19,095 nt of DNA from the NCBI GenBank assembly GCA_028112705.1, contig JAOGYN010000020.1, forward strand, positions 1 through 19,095, in the 5' to 3' direction. Made by a program: the position numbers and the translations under genes. Positions 5,624 through 14,167 of the stretch are shown here, in pieces. This DNA comes from GCA-002712045 sp028112705 (GTDB lineage Bacteria > Pseudomonadota > Alphaproteobacteria > Rhodobacterales > Rhodobacteraceae). Under the pieces are notes generated by a model that was not told the DNA's origin, did not search any database, and saw nothing but the letters and a program-made list of their open reading frames with translations. How positions within the stretch are numbered: the stretch's first letter is position 1; every line of letters begins with the position of its first letter.

Positions 5624-6904
5624 TTATAAATAATCATATATTGGAAATTTTGAACATAAAGTTTCTACTTCATTTTTAACCCTTGCTTCAATAATTCCGT
5701 TATGATCTTCACCATTCGCTGCAAGGCCTTCAACCACTTGTACAATCCATCTTGCAATTATTCTGAAGTCCTCTTCTTTGAAACCACGAGTTGTCCCTGC
5801 TGGTGTGCCCAATCTCAACCCAGATGTCACTGTAGGCTTTTCTGGATCAAATGGTATACCATTCTTATTTGTCGTAATATTTGCTCGCCCTAAAGCCTTA
5901 TCAGCTTGATTTCCTTTTACGCCTTTTGGCCTTAAATCAACAAGCATTACGTGTGTGTCTGTCCCACCTGTAACAATATCTAATCCACCTTTCATTAACT
6001 CATCAGCTAATGCTACAGCATTTGCGCGCACCTGCTTTTGATAGATTTTAAAACCAGGTTCTAATGCCTCACCAAATGCCACTGCTTTAGCCGCTATCAC
6101 ATGCATCAAAGGTCCACCCTGAATGCCTGGAAATATTGCTGAATTAACCTTTTTAGAAATTGTTTCATCATTACATAGTATCATGCCACCACGTGGCCCT
6201 CTAAGTGTTTTATGAGTAGTTGTGGTCGCCACATGGGCATGAGGAAATGGTGATGGATGTTCGTCAGCTGCCACTAATCCAGCAAAATGAGCCATATCTA
6301 CATGTAGATATGCACCCACCATATCAGCAATTTTTCTGAATCTTTCAAAATCAATTTGGCGTGGTACAGCAGATCCACCTGCAAAAATTAATTTTGGTTT
6401 GTGTTCTTTTGCCAATGCCTCAACTTGATCATAATCAATCAAATTATCCTGAATTCTTACACCATATTGAATTGCATTAAACCACTTACCAGATTGATTA
6501 GGTGCTGCACCGTGAGTTAAATGTCCTCCAGACGCTAGATCCATACCTAAAGTGGTGTCTCCTGGCTTTAATAATGCGAGCATTACAGCTTGATTTGCCT
6601 GACTACCAGAATTTGGTTGAACATTTGCAAACTTACAGTCAAATAATTCACATGCACGCTTTATGGCAAGAGCCTCTGCTATATCGACATATTGGCACCC
6701 ACCATAGTATCTGCGACCAACATAACCTTCTGCATATTTATTAGTCATTACAGAGCCTTGAGCTTCCATCACTGCGCGGCTCACAATATTTTCAGAGGCA
6801 ATTAATTCTATTTCGTTTCTTTGCCTTCCAAGTTCTGAACTAATTGATGCATAGAGCTCTGGGTCGCTTTCCGACAATTGTTTTATAAAAAATGAACGTT
6901 CCAT
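5624..6904 (-). CDS. glyA: serine hydroxymethyltransferase
   Basis: This PLP enzyme interconverts serine plus THF and glycine plus 5,10-methylene-THF in the cytosol and is the main C1 source. At 426 residues it is full length. Visible: N-terminal IELIASENIVS (32-42), NKYAEGYVGRRYYGG (55-69), HVDMAHFAGL with D203 and H206 stacking on PLP, and the Schiff-base lysine K232 in TTTTHKTLRGPRGG. The C-terminal GLRLGTPAGTTRG is present too. An AAGGG Shine-Dalgarno precedes the ATG. The gene is divergent from nadK. I looked for a riboswitch in the 145-bp leader region and recognised none. One oddity is GGSAVPRQ, where a Tyr is more usual after GGSA. Confidence 0.97.
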   Translation of the reverse strand: MERSFFIKQLSESDPELYASISSELGRQRNEIELIASENIVSRAVMEAQGSVMTNKYAEGYVGRRYYGGCQYVDIAEALAIKRACELFDCKFANVQPNSGSQANQAVMLALLKPGDTTLGMDLASGGHLTHGAAPNQSGKWFNAIQYGVRIQDNLIDYDQVEALAKEHKPKLIFAGGSAVPRQIDFERFRKIADMVGAYLHVDMAHFAGLVAADEHPSPFPHAHVATTTTHKTLRGPRGGMILCNDETISKKVNSAIFPGIQGGPLMHVIAAKAVAFGEALEPGFKIYQKQVRANAVALADELMKGGLDIVTGGTDTHVMLVDLRPKGVKGNQADKALGRANITTNKNGIPFDPEKPTVTSGLRLGTPAGTTRGFKEEDFRIIARWIVQVVEGLAANGEDHNGIIEARVKNEVETLCSKFPIYDYL

Positions 6905-6984
6905 GATTGACCCTTAAAAATTAAAATTGATTTAAGTTTCCATATAGTGTGAGTTACGCTATAGAAAAGCACAAATCAATGAGG

Positions 6985-7013
6985 GTGACATTATGTGTCA
7001 ATTTAAATATAAA
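6985..7013 (+). promoter_or_regulatory. candidate nadK promoter overlapped by an inverted repeat
   Basis: GTGACA (6985-6990) and TATAAA (7008-7013) are 17 bp apart, 5 of 6 each to consensus, giving a start about 30 bp before the nadK ATG. The -35 lies inside a perfect inverted repeat TGACA-N5-TGTCA (6986-7000). Its right half also spells TTGACA on the minus strand (6996-7001), a possible but poorly matched -35 towards glyA. A repressor site for one or both genes is possible. Confidence 0.5.
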
Positions 7014-7049
7014 AATTGATGCAAGTACTATATAAATTGGGGGTAAAAA

Positions 7050-7808
7050 ATGCACAAAATTGCATTTTTAGCAGATGAGACGGAAGATGCACAAAAGGCC
7101 TTAAGCGCTTTGAGCAAGTCTTATGGGCAACACTTGACTAAAGATGCTGACACAATTGTTGCTTTGGGTGGCGATGGTTTTATGCTGAGCACTCTTCATG
7201 ATACTCAATCTTTGTCATTGCCAGTATATGGCATGAATAGAGGTACAGTTGGCTTTTTGATGAATGAATTTTTAGCTGAAGATTTGTATAATAGGTTAAG
7301 AAATGCTGAAGTTGCAGATATTAGTCCATTAAAAATGCAAGCAGTATGCGCTGATGGCTCAAAAGTTGATGCATTAGCGATCAATGAAGTCTCTCTGTTA
7401 AGAGCAGGACCCCAAGCGGCCAAGTTGAAGATTACTATTGATGATCGAGTGCGGATGGAGGAATTGGTGTGTGATGGAGCGTTAGTTTCCACCCCGGCTG
7501 GTTCTACAGCGTATAATTATTCTTCGCATGGGCCAATATTGCCTATACAGTCAGATGTGTTAGCTTTAACGGCAATTTCAGCATTCAGGCCAAGACGGTG
7601 GCGTGGAGCCCTTTTGCCAAAAACTGCTAAAGTTCGGTTCGACGTTTTAGATCCAGATAAGCGACCAGTAATGGCAGACGCAGATAGTCGATTTTCTACT
7701 CAAGTTTTGAGCGTTGAAATCACGACTGACCAAGAGACAACACATCGCATTCTTTTTGATCCAGACCATGGTTTAGAGGAAAGATTAATAAGAGAGCAAT
7801 TTGTTTAA
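7050..7808 (+). CDS. nadK: NAD kinase
   Basis: The enzyme phosphorylates NAD to NADP in the cytosol using ATP or polyphosphate. The 252 residues fit the short alphaproteobacterial form. Motifs: GGDGFML at 40-46 (the catalytic GGDG), GMNRGTVGFL at 61-70, the NE dyad at 112-113 (AINEVSLLR), and DG at 142-143 leading into TPAGSTAYN at 148-156. The ATG at 7050 follows a G-rich Shine-Dalgarno GGGGG (7039-7043). Its stop is 3 bp from the stop of the convergent methyltransferase gene. No key residue appears missing. Confidence 0.95.
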   Translation: MHKIAFLADETEDAQKALSALSKSYGQHLTKDADTIVALGGDGFMLSTLHDTQSLSLPVYGMNRGTVGFLMNEFLAEDLYNRLRNAEVADISPLKMQAVCADGSKVDALAINEVSLLRAGPQAAKLKITIDDRVRMEELVCDGALVSTPAGSTAYNYSSHGPILPIQSDVLALTAISAFRPRRWRGALLPKTAKVRFDVLDPDKRPVMADADSRFSTQVLSVEITTDQETTHRILFDPDHGLEERLIREQFV

Positions 7809-7811
7809 ATA

Positions 7812-9317
7812 TTAATTTGTTAATTCAAATTTTTTATTTATTTTATTTATTGTTTCTAATTTTAAATGAGTGGGTCCAGTGCTCGAAAGTATTTCTTCAA
7901 CTCTAGTTTTAGCTGTATCTATTAATTTTGGAGATCCAGCATCTTTCCAATCCTGATGACTTCTTCTGTCACTAACAATTGGATATAAATAATCACTTCT
8001 CATTCTTTCATATGTTTCTGGTTGACCCAAGAAGTGTCCATCACCATTTACAACATCTTTAATACTATCGAGCGCCAAAGTAGTTTCATTAACCTCGACC
8101 TTTGCGCCACTTCTGCGGATTATGCCTAGCATATCGTTATCAATAACTGATGCGACAAATGAAGTTGCCATGAGACTAGCTTGGCTCCCACAGGCCTGTG
8201 TGATTAAGTTCACCCCAGAAAGTGCTGCCATTTGAATATTTGATGCTTTTTCAAAGCCAGATTGAGCATCGGGTAATTTACTGTCAGTTGCACCAGATAT
8301 CGTAGAGTTTGCTAAGCCATAATATTGGGCCATTTGGCCTGCCATAGCAGTTGCAAGGGGTTGCTCAGCACTCCCACCAGAAATTGCTCCTGTCCTAAGA
8401 TCAGTAATCATTGGTCTTGGTCCAAATATTAATATTGCCTGTTTATCTACTAGCCACCCTAGTATCATTCCAGCCATAGTTTCAGCTAACGTTTGTGCTA
8501 TTGCACCGGCTAAAGTAACAGCACTCGATGCTCCAACTTGTGCGAATGTGTTTACATTTATTGGAAGGCCAGATTTAACCCCTTCAATTAAAACATCGCA
8601 AGAATCTGGATCAAAACGTAAGGGTGAGACCACGTGGTTTGTATTTAATGAGATTAGATTCTTATTATTTTTTTTCTGCTCTTCTGATCGGATATAGTCC
8701 AAAATCTTTTTTATTTCTTTAACGTCATTAGCATTTGATACGCTCGTCATAATATGCTTTGAAGTTCCTCGTAGGCATGCGAATACTGTATTAATATCTA
8801 AACTTTTTTGAGTCTTTATATCGCGTGCAATTACAGTTCGTGAGAAAAAATCAACATTTTCTAAATGTTCCACCAAACGTGCATTATCATAGAGATCATT
8901 AAGCTGAGAGTCTCTAAACTCACCAGTTTTAAAATCAACAATTTGTGGGGTTGCTCCGCCAGTACCGAAGTAAACCTCCTTACCGCTGATTGGGAGGTCA
9001 TTTTTTGCTTCCTGGCCATGTAAGATCAATGGGTGCGCCAGAGATGCTATAGCGTCTTCAGTCATTGATTTAGGAAAATACAATCTACCATTTTTTATTA
9101 AAGCACCCGCAGAAGAGGCTACTTCTGAAGTGTTTTGACTTATCTCACTCAGACCAATTTCACTTAAGATGTATAGAACTGCTTTATGTATTTGTTCACA
9201 TTCATTTTGGTCTAGTACTTTTAAAGTACCACCAAAGCTTTTGAATTTAGTTTTTTCTTCTATATCCTTCGTATTACCACGTCTTCGTCTAGATATTTTA
9301 TCATCAATTTCGGGCAT
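7812..9317 (-). CDS. trimethylamine methyltransferase (MttB) superfamily protein, non-pyrrolysine
   Basis: The 501-residue protein belongs to the MttB superfamily of corrinoid-dependent methyltransferases, which move a methyl group from a quaternary or tertiary amine onto a cognate corrinoid protein. Supporting segments include YFGTGGATPQIVDF (about 116-129), the glycine/alanine-rich ISGGSAEQPLATAMAGQ (about 313-329), and GSQASLMATSFVAS. The frame is uninterrupted, so it is not the amber/pyrrolysine archaeal type; known members without pyrrolysine demethylate compounds such as glycine betaine. The substrate here is unknown. No corrinoid-protein or methyltransferase II gene is in the window. 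The start follows the J-domain gene by 3 bp, with AAGGA overlapping that gene's end, implying translational coupling. Confidence 0.88.
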   Translation of the reverse strand: MPEIDDKISRRRRGNTKDIEEKTKFKSFGGTLKVLDQNECEQIHKAVLYILSEIGLSEISQNTSEVASSAGALIKNGRLYFPKSMTEDAIASLAHPLILHGQEAKNDLPISGKEVYFGTGGATPQIVDFKTGEFRDSQLNDLYDNARLVEHLENVDFFSRTVIARDIKTQKSLDINTVFACLRGTSKHIMTSVSNANDVKEIKKILDYIRSEEQKKNNKNLISLNTNHVVSPLRFDPDSCDVLIEGVKSGLPINVNTFAQVGASSAVTLAGAIAQTLAETMAGMILGWLVDKQAILIFGPRPMITDLRTGAISGGSAEQPLATAMAGQMAQYYGLANSTISGATDSKLPDAQSGFEKASNIQMAALSGVNLITQACGSQASLMATSFVASVIDNDMLGIIRRSGAKVEVNETTLALDSIKDVVNGDGHFLGQPETYERMRSDYLYPIVSDRRSHQDWKDAGSPKLIDTAKTRVEEILSSTGPTHLKLETINKINKKFELTN

Positions 9318-9320
9318 AAG

Positions 9321-9959
9321 TTAATCCTTAAAGCTTCTACTTTCCTTAATTTGATCCCAAGCCCATACTACTTCTTGAAGGCGATCCTCATCTGTTCGTT
9401 CCCCCCCATTCATATCTGGATGAAGGTCTTTAACCAGTTTCTTATATTGTTTACGAATTTCTGATTTAGTCATACTGTCTCTAGATTCTAAAATATTAAT
9501 AGCTCTTCTTTCCGTTGCCCCTAATCTTTTTGAGTAAATTGCCCCACGAACGTCTTCACGTGTTCCCTTCTCACCAAGAACATCTAATGGATCACTTATA
9601 CCAAGACGAGCCCATGCTTTTTGTTCAGATTCTCTACCTTGGTCTCTGAAGGGTTTAGTTGGCCGATCCCCTATTTTATCTGAATTGACTTGATCTTCAA
9701 ATTCCTTTGGCGTTTGATTTTCAAAAAAATTCCAAGTTAAATTGTATTCTCTCACATGCTCCATGCAAAACCAGAAAAATTCTGAATTATTGTCAGCAGA
9801 TTTTGGTGCTCTATATTTCCCAGATTTGTTACAACCAGCTTTTTCACAAACTTGTTTGGAGGTATCAACCGCACCGGTTGAGGCTTTACGTCCTTTCGTC
9901 CGACGTTTCTTGTCAGATGAAATCGACATATCAAATTCAAATAAAGGTTTTTTATCCAT
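9321..9959 (-). CDS. J domain-containing protein with N-terminal Cys/His cluster
   Basis: The 212-residue cytosolic protein carries a C-terminal J domain (about 155-207) with the Hsp70-stimulating HPD motif at 180-182 (KDLHPDMNGG). The N-terminal part is basic and carries C38, C43, C65 and H68 (VCEKAGC ... FWFCMEHVREYN), a plausible zinc site. This is the specialised DnaJ-like protein found next to bolA in many alphaproteobacteria, not DnaJ itself: there is no G/F region and no CXXCXGXG repeats. It probably delivers a specific client to DnaK; the client is unknown. It is divergent from bolA and coupled to the downstream MttB homologue. In relatives I recall cobS/cobT in that downstream place. 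Confidence 0.88.
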   Translation of the reverse strand: MDKKPLFEFDMSISSDKKRRTKGRKASTGAVDTSKQVCEKAGCNKSGKYRAPKSADNNSEFFWFCMEHVREYNLTWNFFENQTPKEFEDQVNSDKIGDRPTKPFRDQGRESEQKAWARLGISDPLDVLGEKGTREDVRGAIYSKRLGATERRAINILESRDSMTKSEIRKQYKKLVKDLHPDMNGGERTDEDRLQEVVWAWDQIKESRSFKD

Positions 9960-10013
9960 TGTTCAGTCTCTTGTTTTGGAATCAGGCACCATAGTGTAGG
10001 AGGATTGAACGTA

Positions 10014-10094
10014 ATGCCAACCCCAATAAGGAAACAAAGTAAAAAAAATGTTAATCAAAGATCAAATATTAGAAAAATTGCAATTAAAATTTAA
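10014..10094 (+). CDS. possible 26-codon upstream ORF overlapping bolA
   Basis: An ATG at 10014 is preceded, 10 bp away, by a perfect AGGAGG (9998-10003), the strongest Shine-Dalgarno in this part of the window. The frame encodes a very basic 26-residue peptide beginning MPTPIRKQSKK and ends at TAA 10092-10094, running across the bolA start codon in another frame. The bolA ATG itself has only a distant AAGGAA. It could be a leader ORF that tunes bolA translation, or a chance match. No homology is known to me. Confidence 0.35.
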   Translation: MPTPIRKQSKKNVNQRSNIRKIAIKI

Positions 10095-10308
10095 ACCTTC
10101 TTATTTAAATGTAGAAGATCAGTCTGAATTACATCGAGGTCACGCTGGATGGGATGAGGGAGGAGAAAGCCATTTTCATATTAAAATTAATTCAGCCGTA
10201 TTCATTGGTATGTCTCGATTGAAGCAACATCGTGCTATTTATTCCGCCCTAACTCCTGAGCTTATTAAAAAAATCCATGCCATCTCGATGGAAATTTTTT
10301 GTGACTGA
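10048..10308 (+). CDS. bolA: BolA family protein
   Basis: The 86-residue product has the normal BolA length. The KH-like fold has an N-terminal helix (IKDQILEKLQLKF), the ELHRGHAGW segment with a conserved His, HFHIKINSAVFIGMSRLKQHR (about 46-66) with the helix-turn and the invariant His that serves as cluster ligand in BolA-glutaredoxin complexes, and a C-terminal helix ELIKKIHAISMEIF. BolA proteins partner monothiol glutaredoxins in Fe-S or iron handling and affect envelope and stress responses. It is divergent from the J-domain gene (88 bp between). The stop is 2 bp from the convergent gatB stop. Confidence 0.93.
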   Translation: MLIKDQILEKLQLKFKPSYLNVEDQSELHRGHAGWDEGGESHFHIKINSAVFIGMSRLKQHRAIYSALTPELIKKIHAISMEIFCD

Positions 10309-10310
10309 TT

Positions 10311-11822
10311 CTATTTCAATATTTTGTTTTTAATTAATTCATTTACGACGGAGGGGTTTGCTTTACCAGAAGTAGCTTTTAAAACTTGACCTACAAACCA
10401 ACCTGCAAGTTTTGGATTTATTTTTGCTTTAGCTACCTGATCTGGGTTTTCTAAAATTATTTTATCAACTGCCGCTTCTATTGACCCGACATCTGTAACT
10501 TGTTTCATTCCAAGTTCTTTAACAATCTTCTTAGGATTACCACCTTCGTTCCAAACAATTTCAAATAATTCTTTTGCAATCTTGCCAGATATCTCATTCG
10601 AGGAAATTAGATCAATAATCTCCCCCAATTGTTCTGCTGATACAGGTGTGTTTTCAATTGTCAGTTCTTCTTTATTTAGACGGCCAAATAATTCATTTAT
10701 AATCCAATTCGCTGAAAGCTTTCCATCTCTCTGCTTAGACACTTCTTCAAAAAAATTAGCATGCGTTACATCTGCAGTTAAAATACTAGAATCGTAATCT
10801 GTTAATCCATAATTCCTTATAAAGCGGGCCTTCTTTTCATCAGGTAGTTCTGGTAATTTTGCTTTTATACCATCTACCCATGGTTGTTCGATTTGTAACG
10901 GTAGTAAGTCTGGACAAGGGAAATATCTATAATCATGCGCCTCTTCTTTTGAACGCATAGATCTTGTTTCATTTTTGTCCGCGTCATAAAGACGTGTTTC
11001 TTGATGAATTTCTCCACCATCTTCTAAGATTGAAATTTGCCTTCTAGCTTCATAATTAATTGCTAATTGTATGAATTTCATGGAATTCATATTTTTTATT
11101 TCACATCGTGTTCCTAGATAACCGAAATCACTGCTTTTTCTATAAAGTTCGTACTGGCCTTTTTTGCAAACTGATACATTCACATCTGCTCTTAAACTTC
11201 CATTTTGCATGTTACCATCGCAGGTCCCTAAATATCGGAGAATTTGGCGTAATTTTCCAACATATGCAGCTGCTTCTTCTGGTCCTCTAATGTCTGGACG
11301 GCTCACGATTTCCATCAAAGCTACACCAGTTCTATTTAGATCCACAAAAGACATATTTGGGTCCATGTCATGTACTGATTTGCCAGCATCTTGCTCTAAA
11401 TGAATTCTTTCAACTCTTACAAGCCTCGCTTGCTCATTACCCATTTCAACTAATACTTCACCTTCTCCAACGATTGGATGATATAATTGACTTATTTGAT
11501 ATCCCTGTGGCAAATCTGGATAGAAGTAATTCTTTCGATCAAATTGCGAAAATAAATTAATTTCAGCTTTCAAACCTAAACCAGTCCGAACAGCTTGTTC
11601 TACACAAAATTTGTTAATAACAGGCAACATACCGGGCATAGCGGCGTCGACAAATGATACATTAGAATTTGGCTCAGCTCCAAATTCTGTTGACGCACCA
11701 GAAAATAACTTTGCTTTAGATGATACTTGAGCATGGATTTCCATTCCAATCACAAGTTCCCAATCTCCTTTTGCACCAGAGATTATTTTTGGCTGAGGTT
11801 GTGAATAATTTACATCAAGCAT
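10311..11822 (-). CDS. gatB: Asp-tRNA(Asn)/Glu-tRNA(Gln) amidotransferase subunit B
   Basis: GatB is the tRNA-binding and kinase subunit of GatCAB, which amidates misacylated Glu-tRNA(Gln) and Asp-tRNA(Asn) in organisms lacking the direct synthetases. The 503 residues are full length. ELVIGMEIHAQVSSKAKLF (22-40) opens the cradle domain, followed by HLEQDAGKS, DLNRTGVALMEIVS and SLRADVNVSV. The C-terminal YqeY-like tail domain (about 350-503) ends NPKLAGWFVGQVLKATSGKA plus a short helix. The segment before GTRCEIKN is slightly longer than usual. The ATG has AAGGAA at good spacing. gatA and gatC are not adjacent. pepN lies upstream on the same strand, 69 bp away. Confidence 0.96.
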   Translation of the reverse strand: MLDVNYSQPQPKIISGAKGDWELVIGMEIHAQVSSKAKLFSGASTEFGAEPNSNVSFVDAAMPGMLPVINKFCVEQAVRTGLGLKAEINLFSQFDRKNYFYPDLPQGYQISQLYHPIVGEGEVLVEMGNEQARLVRVERIHLEQDAGKSVHDMDPNMSFVDLNRTGVALMEIVSRPDIRGPEEAAAYVGKLRQILRYLGTCDGNMQNGSLRADVNVSVCKKGQYELYRKSSDFGYLGTRCEIKNMNSMKFIQLAINYEARRQISILEDGGEIHQETRLYDADKNETRSMRSKEEAHDYRYFPCPDLLPLQIEQPWVDGIKAKLPELPDEKKARFIRNYGLTDYDSSILTADVTHANFFEEVSKQRDGKLSANWIINELFGRLNKEELTIENTPVSAEQLGEIIDLISSNEISGKIAKELFEIVWNEGGNPKKIVKELGMKQVTDVGSIEAAVDKIILENPDQVAKAKINPKLAGWFVGQVLKATSGKANPSVVNELIKNKILK

Positions 11823-11891
11823 TGGAATTCCTTAGATTTTAGTGTTTTTGAATTACTAACTATTTACAAATTTAATCTTCTGATGGTTTTT

Positions 11892-14167
11892 TTAAGTTTT
11901 AATAACAATTCTATCAATCATTTCTTTTGTGTCTTTAGAAAGATTTGCAGTTTCTGAAATCCTATTTAATTGTACTTTTATGCTGTTTTGACGAGTTTTG
12001 TCATATTTTTTCCAAGATTGAAATACCGCACATAACCTTGCTGCGGTTTGAGGATTTATTTTGTCTTGCTTTATAATCCAATCGGCAGCAAATTTATAAC
12101 CTTTCCCAGAAATAACATGAAAACCTGCTGGGTTGCCTGCACAAAAACTGCCTATTAATGAACGAAATCGATTTGGATTTTTATAATTGAAATCCTGATG
12201 CATTGATAAATCTATGGCACTTTCGAGGGCGTATTGTGGATCACAGTTTATGGATTGTAAAGAAAACCACTTATCTATGACTAATTTATCATTTTTCCAA
12301 GTATCGTAGAACTTACTTATAATCTCTTTTCTGAAATCTGTGGTCATCAAAGAGATGAATGCACTCTGTAAATCCGTCATGCTCTTTGCTTGATTATACC
12401 TGGAGAATGCGAGTTCCCCCCCATCATTATAAGTGTTTAGTTTTAGTAGAGCTGAGTGTAAGTCTCGTTTTCCAGAATCTGCCATATCAGAAGACTGATT
12501 GTTCATTGTTTTTAATTCTTTAAATAACTTTACAAAGTCATCTTTTAGAATTTCTGCACATCCTATTTCAGTTTTGATTAACGCCTTATGAATTTCAAGT
12601 GGATCAGGAGTTTCGCCTAGCTTTATAAGATCATCTGTTAAACTATCCTGTGTTGGTAATTTTAATAATACAGCTTTGTATCCCGGTTCTAAACCTTTGT
12701 TACTAATAACCTTTTTAATTGAGTTGGCAAATAAACCATCAATTGGTTTTCCCTCTAAAATAGTTTGGATAATAGATGAACGAGCTAATTTTTGTCCTGC
12801 CTCCCATTTATTAAATTCATTCGTATCATATTGTAACAAAAACGCATTTTGTTCATCTGTTGTTTTATAATTAATTATTATAGGTGCCGAAAAATCTCGA
12901 AGGATAGATGGTATTGGTTTCGTTTTGATATTATTAAAAGTAAATTCTTGTTCTCTTTCTGAAAGAGTTAATAAATTTGTTTCTAATACTTCTTCACCTT
13001 TTTTATTTAATAGGCCAACAGATATTGGTATTAACATTGGTTCATCAGTTTTATTATTTAGTGTTTGTTTGAATTTTAAAGCATATTGAGAGTTTTTGAA
13101 ACTTTCTTGAACAGTTACGATTGGCGTTCCAGCTTGCTCATACCAAAGTTTAAATTGTTTCAAATCTATTTCATTATTATCTTCAAAGACCTTTATCCAA
13201 TCTTCTATCGTACAAGCTTGTCCGTCATGTCTTTCAAAATATAAGTCTAAAGTCTCTTTGTAGGCTTTTGGTCCAACCAATTTGTGGAGCATATTTATAA
13301 GTTCTGCTCCTTTTTCATAAATAGTCGCCGTGTAAAAATTATTTATCTCTTTATATTCTGAGGGACGTACGGGGTGTGCAAGTGGCCCATTATCTTCTTC
13401 AAATTGACGGTTTCGTAATTGAATGACGTCGTTTATTCGTTTTATGCCTGACCCTCTTTGATCAGCACTAAATTGTTGATCTCTAAAGACTGTTAAACCT
13501 TCTTTCAAAGATAATTGAAACCAATCTCGACATGTGATCCTATTCCCGGTCCAATTGTGAAAATATTCATGTGCTATTATTCCTTCAATCAACTTATAAT
13601 CATTATCTGTGGCTGTTTCTGGCGAGGCTAACACATATTTGGAATTGAAGATATTTAATCCTTTGTTCTCCATAGCACCCATATTAAAATCATCTACTGC
13701 AACAATTTGAAAGATACTTAGATCATATTCTCTTCCATAATTTACTTCGTCCCATAACATTGACCTTTTTAATGCATCCATAGCAAAAGCACATTTATTA
13801 ATGTCTTCTTTTCTTACCCAAATTTTTAATACAACTTCTTTTCCAGACCTTGTAACGAAATAATCGTCAAAGCTTAGCAGATCACCAGCCACTAGAGCAA
13901 AGAGATAAGAAGGTTTTGGCCATGGATCGTCCCATTCAGCCCAACCCTCACCTCCATCGATTTGATTGCCATTTGATAATTTTGTAGGATGTTTACTTTC
14001 CACCCTTACCTTGAATTTTGCCATAATATCTGGACGATCCAAGTAGTATGTTATCTTTCTAAAGCCTTCTGCTTCGCATTGTGTGCAGTACATTCCATTT
14101 GATAAGTAGAGCCCTTCCAATGAAGTATTGGCTTGTGGATTGATCTCAGTTGTTATTTCAATTGAAA
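11892..14167 (-). CDS. pepN: aminopeptidase N (M1), 5' end missing at a junction
   Basis: This is the PepN-type zinc aminopeptidase of the cytosol, which trims peptides from the N-terminus. GAMEN, zinc motif HEYFH-x18-E (HEYFHNWTGNR ... LKEGLT) and the C-terminal ERAP1-like domain (for example NPNRFRSLIGSF) are all present. The best ORF start, TTG at 14120, is really an internal Leu: the upstream codons still align with PepN (SIEITTEINPQANTSLEGLY). In E. coli about 100 further residues precede this point. Homology stops at the palindrome 14156-14167, beyond which the DNA is terC on the other strand; the pepN frame hits TGA at 14190-14192. No ATG or GTG lies between. The N-terminal domain, promoter and start are absent, so as assembled this would be a non-functional fragment. 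Confidence 0.93.

Noticed and set aside
6905..7049. Riboswitch in front of glyA
   Set aside because: The minus-strand leader is AT-rich with no recognisable conserved glycine, SAM or folate aptamer core.
7812..9317. Pyrrolysine-type MttB with amber readthrough
   Set aside because: The reading frame is uninterrupted over 501 codons and ends normally, so no internal TAG is decoded.
9707..9999. Plus-strand ORFs antisense to the J-domain gene
   Set aside because: They are shadows of a clearly conserved gene, with no Shine-Dalgarno and no family resemblance.
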